A stretch of 64,000 bases of DNA from Piliocolobus tephrosceles (Eukaryota > Chordata > Mammalia > Primates > Cercopithecidae): positions 156,713,332 through 156,777,331 of the forward strand of contig NC_045438.1 of NCBI RefSeq assembly GCF_002776525.5, written 5' to 3'. Positions 54,869-64,000 of this stretch are shown in pieces. Each line of letters opens with the position of its first letter. Positions within the stretch are counted from its first letter, which is position 1. The notes beneath the pieces were generated by a model, which worked only from the letters and a program-made list of their open reading frames with translations, ran no database searches and was not told the origin of the DNA. The translations under genes were made by a program, and so were the position numbers.

Positions 54869-55294
54869 CATGAAGGCAAAGGTATGTCAGACTCATCATC
54901 ATAGACAAAGGCAGTCAGGTTCAAAGCCAAATGTTGAATGCTCAGGCCAAAGCCTTCAAGTCCAGGACGGCGCTCAGGGTGGCTGGAGACCTCGCAGGGC
55001 CCTGACTTTCACACCCGCCTGGCCGCTCAGGGTCAGGGGTTTGAGAGGGTGTCAGCAGGAGACAGACCAGGTCACCATGCATTGGTCCTGCCTTCCAGGT
55101 GAAGCAGACACCTGTCTGCGGAGCGGCCCTGCCTTGCTCCTGCCTGAGGCTGAGTGGCCCACATTCTTTTAATTCAGCTCAGGCCCATGGAAACCCTCCT
55201 TGGTCCACCGTCTCTGCCCGGGACCTCTAGAATCCACTGCTCTCCAAGCCAGGGTTCACACGGCTTTCTCCAGCCCTCCATCCTTTTTTCTAAA
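54869..55294. other. Unassigned unique sequence, GC-richer
   Basis: The plus-strand frame 54798-55172 (124 codons) begins in the direct repeat and has no domain I know. No gene is supported. Confidence 0.4.
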
Positions 55295-55309
55295 AGAGAA
55301 GGGGTTTCA

Positions 55310-55660
55310 CTGGGTGCGGTGGTTCACGCCTGTAATCCCAGCACTTTGGGAGGCTGAGGCGGGTGGATCACAAGGTCAGGAGATCGAGACCATCCTGGCT
55401 AACATGATGACACCCCGTCTCTACTAAAAATACAAAAAATTAGCCGGGCGCGGTGGCGGGCGCCTGTGGTCCCAGCTACTCGGGAGGCTGAGGCAGGAGA
55501 ATGGGGTGAACCCAGGAGGCGGAGCTTGCAGTGAGCCGAGATCGCNNNNNNNNNNNNNNNNNNNNNNNNNNNNNNNNNNNNNNNNNNNNNNNNNNNNNNN
55601 NNNNNNNNNNNNNNNNNNNNNNNNNNNNNNNNNNNNNNNNNNNNNAAAAAAAAAAAAAAG
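55310..55660 (+). mobile_element. AluY, sense, with assembly gap
   Basis: Sense AluY from TGGGTGCGGTGGTTCACG to GAGCCGAGATCGC, then 100 N, then an A-tail. The target duplication AGAGAAGGGGTTTCA is exact at 55295-55309 and 55661-55675, so both ends belong to the same insertion. The missing bases are the last part of the right arm and some tail. Confidence 0.93.
55546..55645. other. Assembly gap, 100 N, inside the AluY
   Basis: Exactly 100 N that replace the right-arm end of the AluY. By comparison with other copies about 45 bases plus tail should be here, so the gap size is nominal. Confidence 0.98.
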
Positions 55661-55984
55661 AGAGAAGGGGTTTCAGAAGATATTCCTCCCTGGGGTGGGG
55701 TCAGGAGTGTGGGGAATGGATAAGGGAGTGAGCTTTGTCCAGATAATCAAGATCTGCTGCTCTATTTCAGTTTTTCCGGCACATGAACAAGGAATGCTTT
55801 TTCTCCTCCAATTCAAACTGCACACACCTTATAAGAAAACAATGGCCTGCAGGTGTGTCATTTCAGCAGCTGGCTGGTTTTGTACCCCTGGAAATCCCTG
55901 AAGTGGGCAAGCTGGTCATATCCCTTGGGCATATAGCAATTTTTATTGGTAACTCTATCAAAGAGAATTATTAATTATCTTATT

Positions 55985-56122
55985 GACTACATTCTATCAA
56001 GGGCTAACCACACTCCAAGCCCTGAGCTGAAAGTCAATTGTCTCATTTAATCCTCATGAAAATCCCGTGGAGCAGGGTTGATTCGAGTTTTACAGAAATA
56101 AAAATAAGGTGTGTAGGCAGCT
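55985..56122 (-). repeat. MIR, antisense
   Basis: ATCAAGGGCTAACCACACTCC, TTGTCTCATTTAATCCTCATG and TGGAGCAGGGTTGATTCGAG are MIR antisense text. Confidence 0.7.
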
Positions 56123-56124
56123 CC

Positions 56125-57398
56125 TAAAATAGACTGACAAATTCACAGTCTGATGGAGTTCCAGGTGTAACCAATGTATATTGTTACAGGTTGGTTTTCA
56201 GAGTTCGCTGGGACTCGGGTTTTTTCTGTTTTTTGTTTTTTGTTTGTTTGTTTGTTAATTGTTGGGAGACATTATTATGTGAGCAGAAAATAAGATCTGA
56301 GTGGGCAGCGTGTAGAGCTGTGATCCAAAAAGATTCAGAAGCCTGGTTATTAATCTGACGCCTGCGGAAGCTGGGCATGGCTGATGCTTGACTGCAAGGC
56401 CAGGCCACTGAGCCTGAGCCGCCTGGGAGGAGCGCAGGCAGGTGTCCACTTCCTCCACTCAAACTCCAGCTCTCTGACCTCAGCTTCTCACGCTCCAGCC
56501 CAGCCTCCCAGGGATGCCTTGTGATGCTGGCCTGCCTGGGGCTGACTGTGTGGCAGCCTGTGTGCTAGGAAGTTTCTAGGACCCACAGAGAGTGAGGATA
56601 TTTGTGGCCTTATTCACAAGGACTCGCCCACACGCGGCACATAATAGATGCTCAACAAATACTTGCTGACTTACTGATTCCTCCCCAGGGCCTCTCCTTG
56701 GGTAAGTGAGAGCAGGCCCCTTCATCCTGCATTCCTGAGCTGGGCTTACTCAGAGACGCGGTGCTGTATTTGGTCACCAAGCGTCACCTCCAGCTGAGTC
56801 CAGCAGAGAAGACAACCAAGTGCACAAGGAGCCTCGTGCTGGCCTCCAGCGACTTCTCCCAGCCCAGGTCTGCTCTCAGCCAGGCTGTACTGACAGCTGC
56901 ATCTGCCAGGGCTGGGAGCTTTGGGGGCGTGAGCCTGGGCCCCCACAAAACTGAGGCACCACCCAGGACTTGTCCTGGGCACTATTAGAGCAGGCATATT
57001 GGCAGCTGCCTCCCCTCCTTCTATGTCTCCAATTCTCTGGGTCTCCAAGAGCTCATCCCTGTAAATATCTAGCTAAGGCATGAATGGACAACTAAGGTAG
57101 AATATTTATATTCTGAAAGCAGGACTCAAATCTGAAAAACTCACACTCGAGAAATGCAGCTCTGATGTGAGGAGAACGTGAGCGAGGATGGCTTAGCGGA
57201 GGGCAGGAATCCTTGCCTCACTTCCCTCAAAGTCAGGCACTGTCAGGAATCCCCAGGAGCAGCGGCTCAAAGGCTGATGCTGTGCCACACCCCACAGAGG
57301 AATGTGTACAAGGAGGCCCCAGTTGTCGCAGCCTCGCCAGAGAGATGCCGGGCTGTCAGTAGCCTTTTGCCTAAACCACCTGTTTGAGAAGAAGGGAG
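56125..57398. other. Unassigned unique sequence, with an L2 end at about 56615-56700
   Basis: GCGGCACATAATAGATGCTCAACAAATACTTGCTGAC is an L2 3' end. A TTTG/TTTTTG-rich stretch lies at 56219-56258. Other sequence is fairly GC-rich and unique by eye. Short frames on both strands have no domains. Confidence 0.4.
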
Positions 57399-57449
57399 TC
57401 TGTGTGCATGTGTGTGCGTGCGCGCGTGCGTGTGTGTGCGTGCACATGT
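57399..57449. repeat. (TG/CG)n alternating tract
   Basis: About 50 bases of almost perfect purine-pyrimidine alternation (GTGTGTGCGTGCGCGCGTGCG and so on), a typical Z-DNA-forming composition. It directly precedes direct repeat copy B. Confidence 0.92.
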
Positions 57450-57457
57450 GAGCTGTG

Positions 57458-57597
57458 CTGCTCCTGCTGAAATAAAAAGAAAAGGGGATCTCAATGCCCC
57501 TTTCTTCTCTTTTCATCCTCTTGTCTGGTGAACACAGAAGTTAGGCTTAAACTATTAAAATTCTTCCCAGCCTCCGTGTTTACAAGCACATATTTGA
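57458..57597 (+). repeat. Direct repeat copy B, unassigned family
   Basis: Second copy of the sequence at 54728-54868, in the same orientation and about 2.7 kb away. The similarity starts sharply at CTGCTCCTGCTGAAATAAAAAG and fades after CACATATTTGA. The short minus-strand frames over both copies begin with nearly the same residues (MKREER), which is a result of the shared DNA and not of a gene. Confidence 0.8.
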
Positions 57598-57604
57598 ATT
57601 GTAT

Positions 57605-57692
57605 GTGGGGGGTTAGGGGGCGGTGGGAAGAGAGAGAGAAGAGAAGGAAAGAGAGGAAGGAGTAGAGGGGAGAGAAAGAGAGATGGAGAAGG
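57605..57692 (+). repeat. Purine-rich GA/GGGA tract
   Basis: About 85 bases that are nearly all purines on the plus strand (GGAAGAGAGAGAGAAGAGAAGG and similar), with a G-rich start (GGGGGGTTAGGGGGCGG) that might form a G-quadruplex. Confidence 0.88.
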
Positions 57693-57734
57693 TTAAGCAA
57701 ATCGTTTTAGGGCTAGGGCCTACTGTTCAGCGGC

Positions 57735-57830
57735 CACCCTGGGGAGCCCCGGTCTTGGGCACAGAGAAGATAAAAGCTAAGTACCTCCAAGGAGCTCACG
57801 GGCCAGCACAAGGAATGAAACATGAAAGCA
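57735..57830 (-). repeat. L2-like fragment, antisense
   Basis: GGGCACAGAGAAGATAAAAGC, AAGTACCTCCAAGGAGCTCACGG and CCAGCACAAGGAATG resemble the antisense L2 'catggagctcacattct' region. Short and diverged. Confidence 0.5.
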
Positions 57831-57834
57831 GTGG

Positions 57835-59650
57835 CTGTCATTCGAATGAGCCAGGTCTGACGAGACCAGTAGGGTCAGGATGTCTGGGACCACAGGGACA
57901 GGATAATCCACCCTTAGCTTGAGGTTTCAAAGCAGTTTTCCCAGAGAGACTTCGCTCATGTTAAAAGATATATTTTTGGCCTTATATTTTGGCCTCTGAT
58001 CATTTAGTGGCAAAGATTTCCCCGACCTGGCTTTCTTCTACCAACACTCCGTAGAGCAGCTGTCTGTTCATGCCTCTGTAGTATGAACGCACCCCAAAAC
58101 CGGCCATGGAGGGCTGAATGCCTCTCCAGCCTGGCCCACAGAGCTTTTCTGGTCCAGAGGTGTAGATGCCATGGGGAGAAAAAGGCTCAGTGTCGGGGAC
58201 CAGAGGTACAGGGAGGAGAAAAGGCAAATGCTTGCCGCATCTTGGGAAATGTTTGCCAACCATGTTGTCCCAGACGCGGAGATGACAATGTCATCCCAGG
58301 TGGAACCTGGACTTTCAGACACTCTGGGGGACCCTCTTTAGGAAAAGGAAATAAAAAGGATTCCTCTTACAAACTGTCAGAAACACAGGACTTATGGAGA
58401 CATTGACGGGTTCTTTGCGGAAAGCAGGCCACTGCAGAGGAGGGGCCCTCAGGCTTAAGCTTCCTGTGGCCTTGATGGCAAACCCACCTCTGCTCAGAGG
58501 CCAAGAAATGGTCTTTCTCTGGAGGAAAGAATTGGGAGCCAGCCCACCCTGTGTAACTTAATCATCTGTGAACTGCACAGGCAGAATGGCAGCTGTCGAG
58601 CGTCCCCTGCTTGTTCCCATGGGTCACTAGGAAGATGTAATCTTATTTTCAGAGCACAAACTTTCTTCAGCATTTCAGTTTGACATCTAAAATTTTCACA
58701 GGAAAGCAAATGACAGCACACGGCAGAAAACAAAATAGCCCTCCTATTACACTTTTATTGTTGTTCTAATGAGCCAAGGGCACAGGATACTAGTTTTTAA
58801 ACAACGTAACAAAAATACTTGCCCTTAATGAAGCTTGTGTTCTCTTTCTTTAGAGGTTAAAAATGTCAGAGATTTGAACATCTCACACTAAAATCAGCAA
58901 TGTATTTATTGCTTTTGTTCCCACCTGACATACACTGTTGCCAAAGATTAGGAAAAAAGAGTCTGATGAGCAAGTGGAAATTGATCACGTTTGTCATCAT
59001 CACTGTTACTACAGCGACTGTGGCTATTCTAACACTACTCACAATAATGGTAACCAGTTCTCCGTAAGACTTCATAAGTGAGATGAAAATTGCATCAAGT
59101 ACCAACCTAAGCAGAGTTTGGAAAACAAAACGTACTCGAAATGGTAACCCTGAAGAGTTTTTCCCTCCAATATTCATCCCTTTCTCCACACCTGTGTTCC
59201 TTAGGGAAGCAGCCCTCCACGAGACACAGTTCTGCCTGGTCACAGGTAGGCAGACGTCATTGGGGAAGAGGCCTAAAGCCAAAGGGCAGAGCTTTGTTAG
59301 GAGACAGCTCTTCACTCTGTAGTCCTCTTCCTTCTTCCCATTCTCCCTACTGGATAGCCTGGGGGTGTAGCAGTCACACTAGAAAACAAAGATAGGCAAG
59401 TATGAAGGAGAGCCCTCTGTGCTGAGCAATGGGAAGACGACTTTGAGCAATGGGAGGGGGCCATGTTTGGGTCACACACCAGCCCTGTCCAGGCCTCCTT
59501 TGATGATTCTTTTCTGAGATAAGCATACCTTTATTTCTTTAAGCCACCATCAGAAATATCAATAGTTCTGATACTTGTTGCCAAATACATTTCTAACTAA
59601 TGTAAGAGAAAGAAAGAGCCCGGTCCTCTCTAATTCCATCATAAATATAT
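57835..59650. other. Unassigned unique sequence
   Basis: No gene is seen. The 149-codon minus-strand frame at 58866-59315 is one of the longest outside repeats. It has hydrophobic runs near its middle but no family resemblance, no splice-type context that I can support and no recognised repeat origin. Text at 59520-59605 (TTTATTTCTTTAAGCCACCATC...ATTTCTAACTAATG) resembles the tail of an old LTR. Confidence 0.4.
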
Positions 59651-59654
59651 TAGC

Positions 59655-59830
59655 AAATTATGGGACAAGCAAAAGCGTTCTATGTTCTCTAAGCTTCCAT
59701 TTTCTCCTGGGTAAAATACATAACTGTTCTTGACCTGCCTCATTATGACGTTGCTCTGAGGATGAAATGATATATGCGAGGACACTCTTGAGAACTGTCA
59801 ACTGCATATGATTGTCAGTAGCAGGTGCCA
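59655..59830 (+). repeat. MIR, sense, diverged
   Basis: AAGCTTCCATTTTCTCCTGGGTAAAATAC, CTGCCTCATTATGACGTTGC, TGAGGATGAAATGATATATGCG and GAGAACTGTCAACTGC are MIR text in order. Confidence 0.72.
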
Positions 59831-60089
59831 TACTAGGAGCCTAGTCTGAGTGCCCATCTTTGCTTGGGTGTTAGGATCAGCCACTAAAAAATCTAGTTTC
59901 TAAAGTCTTCTTACAAAAGACTTCTCTGGCATAGAAGAGCCCCAGAGATAAAGGGCCAGCTAACACAGAAATCAAGTACAGAAACTCAGAACAAATATGA
60001 GAGTGACGGCCAGAGTGCCCCCCACTAACAGTGTCAGAGGAACCACAGAACTGGTGGATGATGAGGAATTTTCTGGTACAACCCTGCAT

Positions 60090-60135
60090 TCATTGCCTGG
60101 GGCTACCGTGACAAATGATCCCAAGTTGGGTGGTT
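60090..60135 (-). mobile_element. MLT1-like MaLR LTR, antisense (piece 1)
   Basis: CATTGCCTGGGGCTACCGTG and CAAGTTGGGTGGTTTA are the antisense 3' end of an LTR of the same kind as the one at 12254-12672. An Alu inserted at 60148 separates it from the remainder. Confidence 0.68.
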
Positions 60136-60147
60136 TATTTTATTTTT

Positions 60148-60429
60148 ATTACGTATTTATTTGTTGAGATGGAGTCTTGCTCTGTCACCAGGCTGGAGTG
60201 CAGTGGCGCCATCTCAGTTCACGGCAACCTCCATCTCCCAGGTTCAAGTGATTCTCCTGCCTCAGCCTCCTGAGTAGCTGGGACTACAGGCACATGCCAC
60301 CACGACTGGCCAATTTTTAGTAGAGACAGGGTTTCACTATGTTGGCCAGGATAGTCTCGATCTCTTAACCTCATGATCCACCTGCCTTGGCCTCCCAAAG
60401 TACTGAGATTACAGCCACCGCGCCTGACC
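60148..60429 (-). mobile_element. Alu, antisense, inside the MaLR LTR
   Basis: Antisense Alu from a TATTACGTATTTATTTG tail to CCACCGCGCCTGACC. A 12-bp target duplication, TATTTTATTTTT, is perfect at 60136-60147 and 60430-60441. The linker lacks a few bases (AATTTTTAGTAGAG). Confidence 0.93.
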
Positions 60430-60441
60430 TATTTTATTTTT

Positions 60442-60895
60442 TTCTTAAAGGCCAGTGCAACAGTATCGGGTACTTCAAAGCAAAGGAAACTCATTTCTTT
60501 CACAGTCCTGGAGATCAGATGTCTGAAATCAAGGTGTCAGCAGGGTTTATTGCTTCCAGGGGCTCAGAGGGACAATCTGTTCCTCTCCTCTCTCCTACCC
60601 GCTGGTGGCTCCCACAGTCCTTGGCATTTCTTAGTAGCAGATTCATCACTCCAAGCTCTGCCTTCATCTTCCCAAGGCTTTCTCCTCCCAGTGTCTCTGT
60701 GTCTGTTCCTTTTTCTTTGTCTCTTACAACACCCCTCACTGGATTTGGGGTCCACCCTAAATCAAGATGATCTCAATTTGAGATTTTTATCTAAACGACA
60801 TCTACAAAGATGCTTAATCCAAATAAGGTGATATTCTGAGGTTCTGAATGAACCTATATCTTTTGGGAGCCACAGTACAAATCCCAAGATTATCC
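60442..60895 (-). mobile_element. MLT1-like MaLR LTR, antisense (piece 2)
   Basis: After the Alu the LTR continues with TTTCTTTCACAGTCCTGGAG, GAAATCAAGGTGTCAGCAGGG, GGGGCTCAGAGGGACAATCTG, CTGCCTTCATCTTCCCAAGGC, CCCAAATAAGG-type text (CCAAATAAGGTGATATTCTG) and CACAGTACAAATCCC. Plus-strand frames of 152 and 127 codons here (60373-60831, 60387-60770) are chance openings over the Alu-LTR junction. Confidence 0.72.
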
Positions 60896-61885
60896 CTCGG
60901 ATATTCTTGGGTCTAAGTCCTGGGTACCTGGCTCACATCCTTGCAAAAGGGGAAGTGTGGGTTTTCCTTTGGGGGCCTAAAGGGTCTGTGGTCACTGAGA
61001 GGTTTTCACAGCCTCCAAAGGCACAGCTGCAGAAGGGAAGTTGCAGCAGCAGTAGATGAGGCTGGGAGAGAGGCAAAGCCAGCAGCTGCAGCTCCGGGAA
61101 GGGATGCACTGCCTCCCCTGTATGGCCCTTTCCCTACTCACCTGACCAGCCACCTGTCTGTCTTGTCCCAAGTTCCAGAACAGTCTTAACAGGGTATATC
61201 AAGTGCACTCAGTCCTTCTCATCCATCCCCACGCCCCTCTACCTGCCTCCCAACACCCAGTTCACAGGGCTTCAAATCATATCACCATCTGCTTTTGGTC
61301 CAACCTGGGACACAGAGTCCTAGGGCTGCCGCTGAGCTCCAGGAATCACCTGAGTCATAGCCCCTCCCCAGGGCTGTCCCCACGACAGAGGTTCAGGTTC
61401 CACAGCCTCTTCACACAACTCCCTAATCCTGAGTCCACGGAGCACCTCAGGAGAGTGAACTTCTGTCCTGGCTTCTATTTCTGAGCCCGCCATGTCATCT
61501 GAGGAAGCTCTCCAACATGCTCTGTGAGGACTCCCACCTCGCTCTAGCCAGGCTTCTTGGATCTCACCCCTTCCCACTATCTTTGCCATCGAGGCACACA
61601 CGCACCTTGCAGAATGCTGAGTGAAACAGAAGCATAAGGAGAAGGCTCATAGGACTCAGACAACCTCAGAGCTCACATGATTTGGGGAGAAAAGGAATCT
61701 ATAATTGTACTAGGAAGCTCATGGCAAGTGTCAAGTGGCAGAATAGACATGAAAGCCCCAGAGAAAGTTACGAGAAAGGAATTACCACCTCAGGCATGGC
61801 AAAGGTGGAATTTGATTTAATGAAGAAAATCTTCTCTGATCATTCTTGGCCATCTTGTTACACTTCCAACAATGTCATATGGCTG
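60896..61885. other. Unassigned unique sequence, GC-rich
   Basis: No gene is seen. The text at 61010-61180 contains several CAGCAG/CAGCTGC words; nothing marks an exon. Confidence 0.4.
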
Positions 61886-61889
61886 ATGA

Positions 61890-62027
61890 TTCTCAGTCTG
61901 TATCTCTAGCCCAAGGCTTTCTCCACAGTCTCACAACTGTTATCTGTAGCCCTACTGGGCATCTCCACCTGGATGTCTCCCAGGACCTCAACCTCAACAC
62001 GACCAGACTTGAACGAACTCTCTCTTT
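61890..62027 (+). repeat. L2, sense (left of an Alu)
   Basis: TACTGGGCATCTCCACCTGGATGTCTCCCAGG and CTCAACCTCAACACGACCAG are the L2 ORF2/3' text that also appears at 22860-22930. An Alu interrupts it at 62028. Confidence 0.8.
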
Positions 62028-62321
62028 TTTCTTTTTTTGAGATGGAGTTTCACTCTTGTCACCTAGGCTGGAGTGTAGTGGCCCGATCTTGGCTCACTAC
62101 AACCTCCACCTCCCAGGTTCAGGTGATTCTCCTACCTCAGCCTCCTGAGTAGCTGGGATTACAGGCGTCCGCCACCACGTCCAGCTAATTTTTGTATTTT
62201 TAGTAGAAACAGGGTTTCCTCATGTTAGCTAGGCTAGTCTCGAACTCCTGGCTTCAGGTGATCCACCCACCACAGCCTCCCAAAGTGCTGGAATTACAGG
62301 CATGAGCCACCGCGCCCGGTC
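62028..62321 (-). mobile_element. Alu (AluS-like), antisense, inside L2
   Basis: Antisense Alu from TTTCTTTTTTTGAGATGG to CCACCGCGCCCGGTC. The flanks AACTCTCTCTTT (62016-62027) and AATCTCTCTTT (62322-62332) are its target duplication. Confidence 0.93.
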
Positions 62322-62555
62322 AATCTCTCTTTCTTCCTCCGTGGGTACAGAGCGTTGCTGGCTTCCCAAGCAGATGTCTAGAAGGCACCTTCAACAACTT
62401 CTTTTTCTTTACCCTCTTATGTGATCACATAGGCACAGAATAGATACATTTAAGAGAAGGAAGAGAGGGAAAAGGAGTTCATGTTGTTGAGCCTCAATCA
62501 CTAAATTCTTGATTAATTCAGAGGCTCAATCTGCCCTCGGAGACAGAGAGCCAAC
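62322..62555. other. L2 remainder and unassigned sequence
   Basis: A short L2 continuation is likely (CTCTCTTTCTTCCTCC), followed by sequence with no recognised feature. Confidence 0.4.
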
Positions 62556-62559
62556 ACTG

Positions 62560-63055
62560 ATGTCGCCTGTCTCATATGCTTCCCTTCTTCCTGGCTAACA
62601 GAATCATCGTAATTGTGCTAGGGGAGCAAAGTACCCAACTGAAACTACTGGCAGATTTCTCAACTTCCTTCACCACTAACAGCAGCCATGTGACATGATG
62701 CTGGCCAGCAAGCTGCAGGTAAATGTCCCCAAGAAAGAGGTCCCCTTCTCAAAATAAAAAAAGCAAAACCTCGCTAAAAGAAAGCCCTTTTGTTGCCCTT
62801 TGCACCTTTGCACTGCCCTCATTCCTGCTTACAAGGAGGCAGCCATCCTGCAGCCACAGGGGAACAAGCATGACAATTGATTGGCAAGAGAATGGTGGGT
62901 GGAAAGATGGGCCGAGCCTGCATCCATGATGTTACATATGGCTGGATGGCCCATTCCTGCGTGTCTACCTGCAGACCTCCTTTTGTATAACACAAAATAA
63001 GCCACTCTGTGTTTAATCCACTGTAGTCAGGTTTCTTATTATTTATGTTCCTGAT
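62560..63055 (+). mobile_element. Probable ancient ERVL/MaLR-type LTR remnant
   Basis: CTTCCTGGCTAACAGAATCATCG, CAGCAGCCATGTGACATGATGC-like text, GGAGGCAGCCATCCTGCAGCC and a terminal ACACAAAATAAGCCACTCTG...TAATCCACTGTAGTCAGGTTTC form a sequence that I associate with old mammalian LTRs. Family and boundaries are not certain. Confidence 0.42.
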
Positions 63056-63223
63056 TTCTGCCATTATTTTATCATTAGTATTCATATATATGCACACCTA
63101 TGTATATCCTACAAATTCCTCAAAGATCCTTCACAAAACACAGGGAATGTCACAGATACTGTGCTACTGCCTAAATTTCCCCCTTCAAAAAGGGAGAATT
63201 TACTGCCCAATACTGTCACTCCT

Positions 63224-63650
63224 TGCTATAGTTTGGCTCTGTGTCCTTGCCCAAATTTCAGGTCGTCTTGTAATCCCCAGTATTGGAGGTGGGGCCTCGT
63301 GGGAGGGGATGGAACCATGGGGCCTGGTATGTGGTGATCGAATCACGGGCGTGGATTTCCCCCTTGGTGCTGTTCTGGCGAAAATGAGTGAGATCTCACG
63401 AGATCTGGTTGTTTAAAAGAGGGTGGCACCTTCCCCCCCCACTCTTGCTTCCGCTCCCGCCATGTGAGATGCCTGCTTCTGCTTTGCCTGCCTTCCATAA
63501 TGACTGGAAGCTTCCTGAGGCCTCTCCAGAGGCAGAAGCCTCTATGCTTTCTGTATAGCCTGCAGAACTGTGAGACAATTAAATTTCTTTTCTTATAAAT
63601 TGCCCAGTCTCGGGTATTTTTTATAGCAGTGCAAGAATGGATTAATATAG
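63224..63650 (+). mobile_element. MST-type MaLR LTR, sense
   Basis: TGCTATAGTTTGGCTCTGTG, CCAGTATTGGAGGTGGGGCCTCG, GAGTGAGATCTCACGAGATC, CCCGCCATGTGAGATGCCTGC, AGAACTGTGAGACAATTAAA, AAATTGCCCAGTCTCGGG and ATGGATTAATA follow an MSTA/MSTB LTR from end to end. A 5-bp duplication is likely but not clean (ACTCC / AGTCC). Related to the antisense copy at 47593-47956. Confidence 0.9.
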
Positions 63651-64000
63651 TCCTCTTTGAGAGTTAACTTTACTCAAGAGAGATGCTCACTCAAGGTCAC
63701 CCTCCCGCCTTGGAAAGCACATTGCCAACAGCCAATGCAGGATATCTATGTCTGGTCCCGTTTCCCCAACTCAGATCTCCCTGATGGACCATGCCCCTGG
63801 GATTAGCTGAGAACTCTGGTGACTGCATCACACCAACTTTTCCCTCTGCCCTCATGGATGTTGATTCTGACAGCATTCCAGAGTTAGGCGAATCTCCATC
63901 TCAGCATCTTCTTCAGGGACGCCAACCTGCAAAAAACCGCCCTCATAACAAAACGTGAGAAAGGCAGTCTAGCATGCTCACGTTAAGACATTTTCAATTT
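63651..64000. other. Unassigned sequence at the window edge
   Basis: No gene or repeat was recognised in the last 350 bases. Any feature running off the right edge is not visible. Confidence 0.4.

Noticed and set aside
58866..59315. 149-codon minus-strand frame with hydrophobic runs
   Set aside because: No family resemblance, no supporting transcript signals and no second exon; length alone is not enough in 64 kb.
60373..60831. 152-codon plus-strand frame
   Set aside because: It begins in an antisense Alu and continues through an antisense MaLR LTR, so it is not a gene.
1..64000. A novel multi-gene system
   Set aside because: No set of adjacent, intact coding genes exists in the window; the structure is layered transposons in non-coding primate DNA.

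Overview
The window looks like nuclear DNA of a catarrhine primate (ape or Old World monkey). It carries about twenty Alu copies, several of AluY type, a primate-type L1, a solo LTR12 (HERV9) and MADE1, on a background of old L2, MIR, MaLR and L1M relics. The three runs of N (100, 10 and 100 bases) point to a draft non-human assembly. I cannot name the species or chromosome from sequence alone. I find no host protein-coding exon I can defend. The open frames are short, and the longest fall in repeats or show no recognisable domain, so I read this as intergenic or deep intronic DNA.

Left part (1 to about 15 kb): an antisense Alu, a probable MaLR internal fragment (about 2.9-3.96 kb), and then a decayed hAT-Charlie DNA transposon on the minus strand (about 4.05-6.07 kb). 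That element still shows pieces of its BED-type zinc finger, catalytic region and C-terminal dimerisation domain. Next come a MIR, a clean AluY, an AluJ, an MLT1-like LTR, two L1M 3' ends and a complete MER2 (Tigger-type) element.

Middle part (15-33 kb): a long antisense L1M block, an L2 split by a 440-bp solo LTR with a perfect 6-bp target duplication, and an Alu whose left arm is inverted. A MADE1 hairpin resembles the miR-548 family. A nested stack follows: an old antisense L1 is split by a sense L1PB-like element, which is itself split by a small solo LTR and an Alu, with another Alu at its tail. At 31.1-32.4 kb lies a degenerate endogenous-retrovirus gag/pro-like stretch with an aspartic-protease motif.

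Right part (33-64 kb): more unique sequence and more Alus. Notable items are two Alus at almost the same target site (one with three arms), a sense L1M split by an antisense solo LTR12, and a 7SL RNA pseudogene interrupted by an AluY. There are also THE1/MST LTRs, a pair of similar ~140-bp direct repeats 2.7 kb apart that I cannot assign, and an assembly seam where the same 27 bases sit on both sides of a 10-N gap.

Nothing here works as an operon or pathway. The biology is layered transposition, with possible regulatory use of the LTR12 and the MADE1 hairpin. Repeat names are from memory of consensus sequences. Boundaries are firm where a target-site duplication is quoted and approximate elsewhere.
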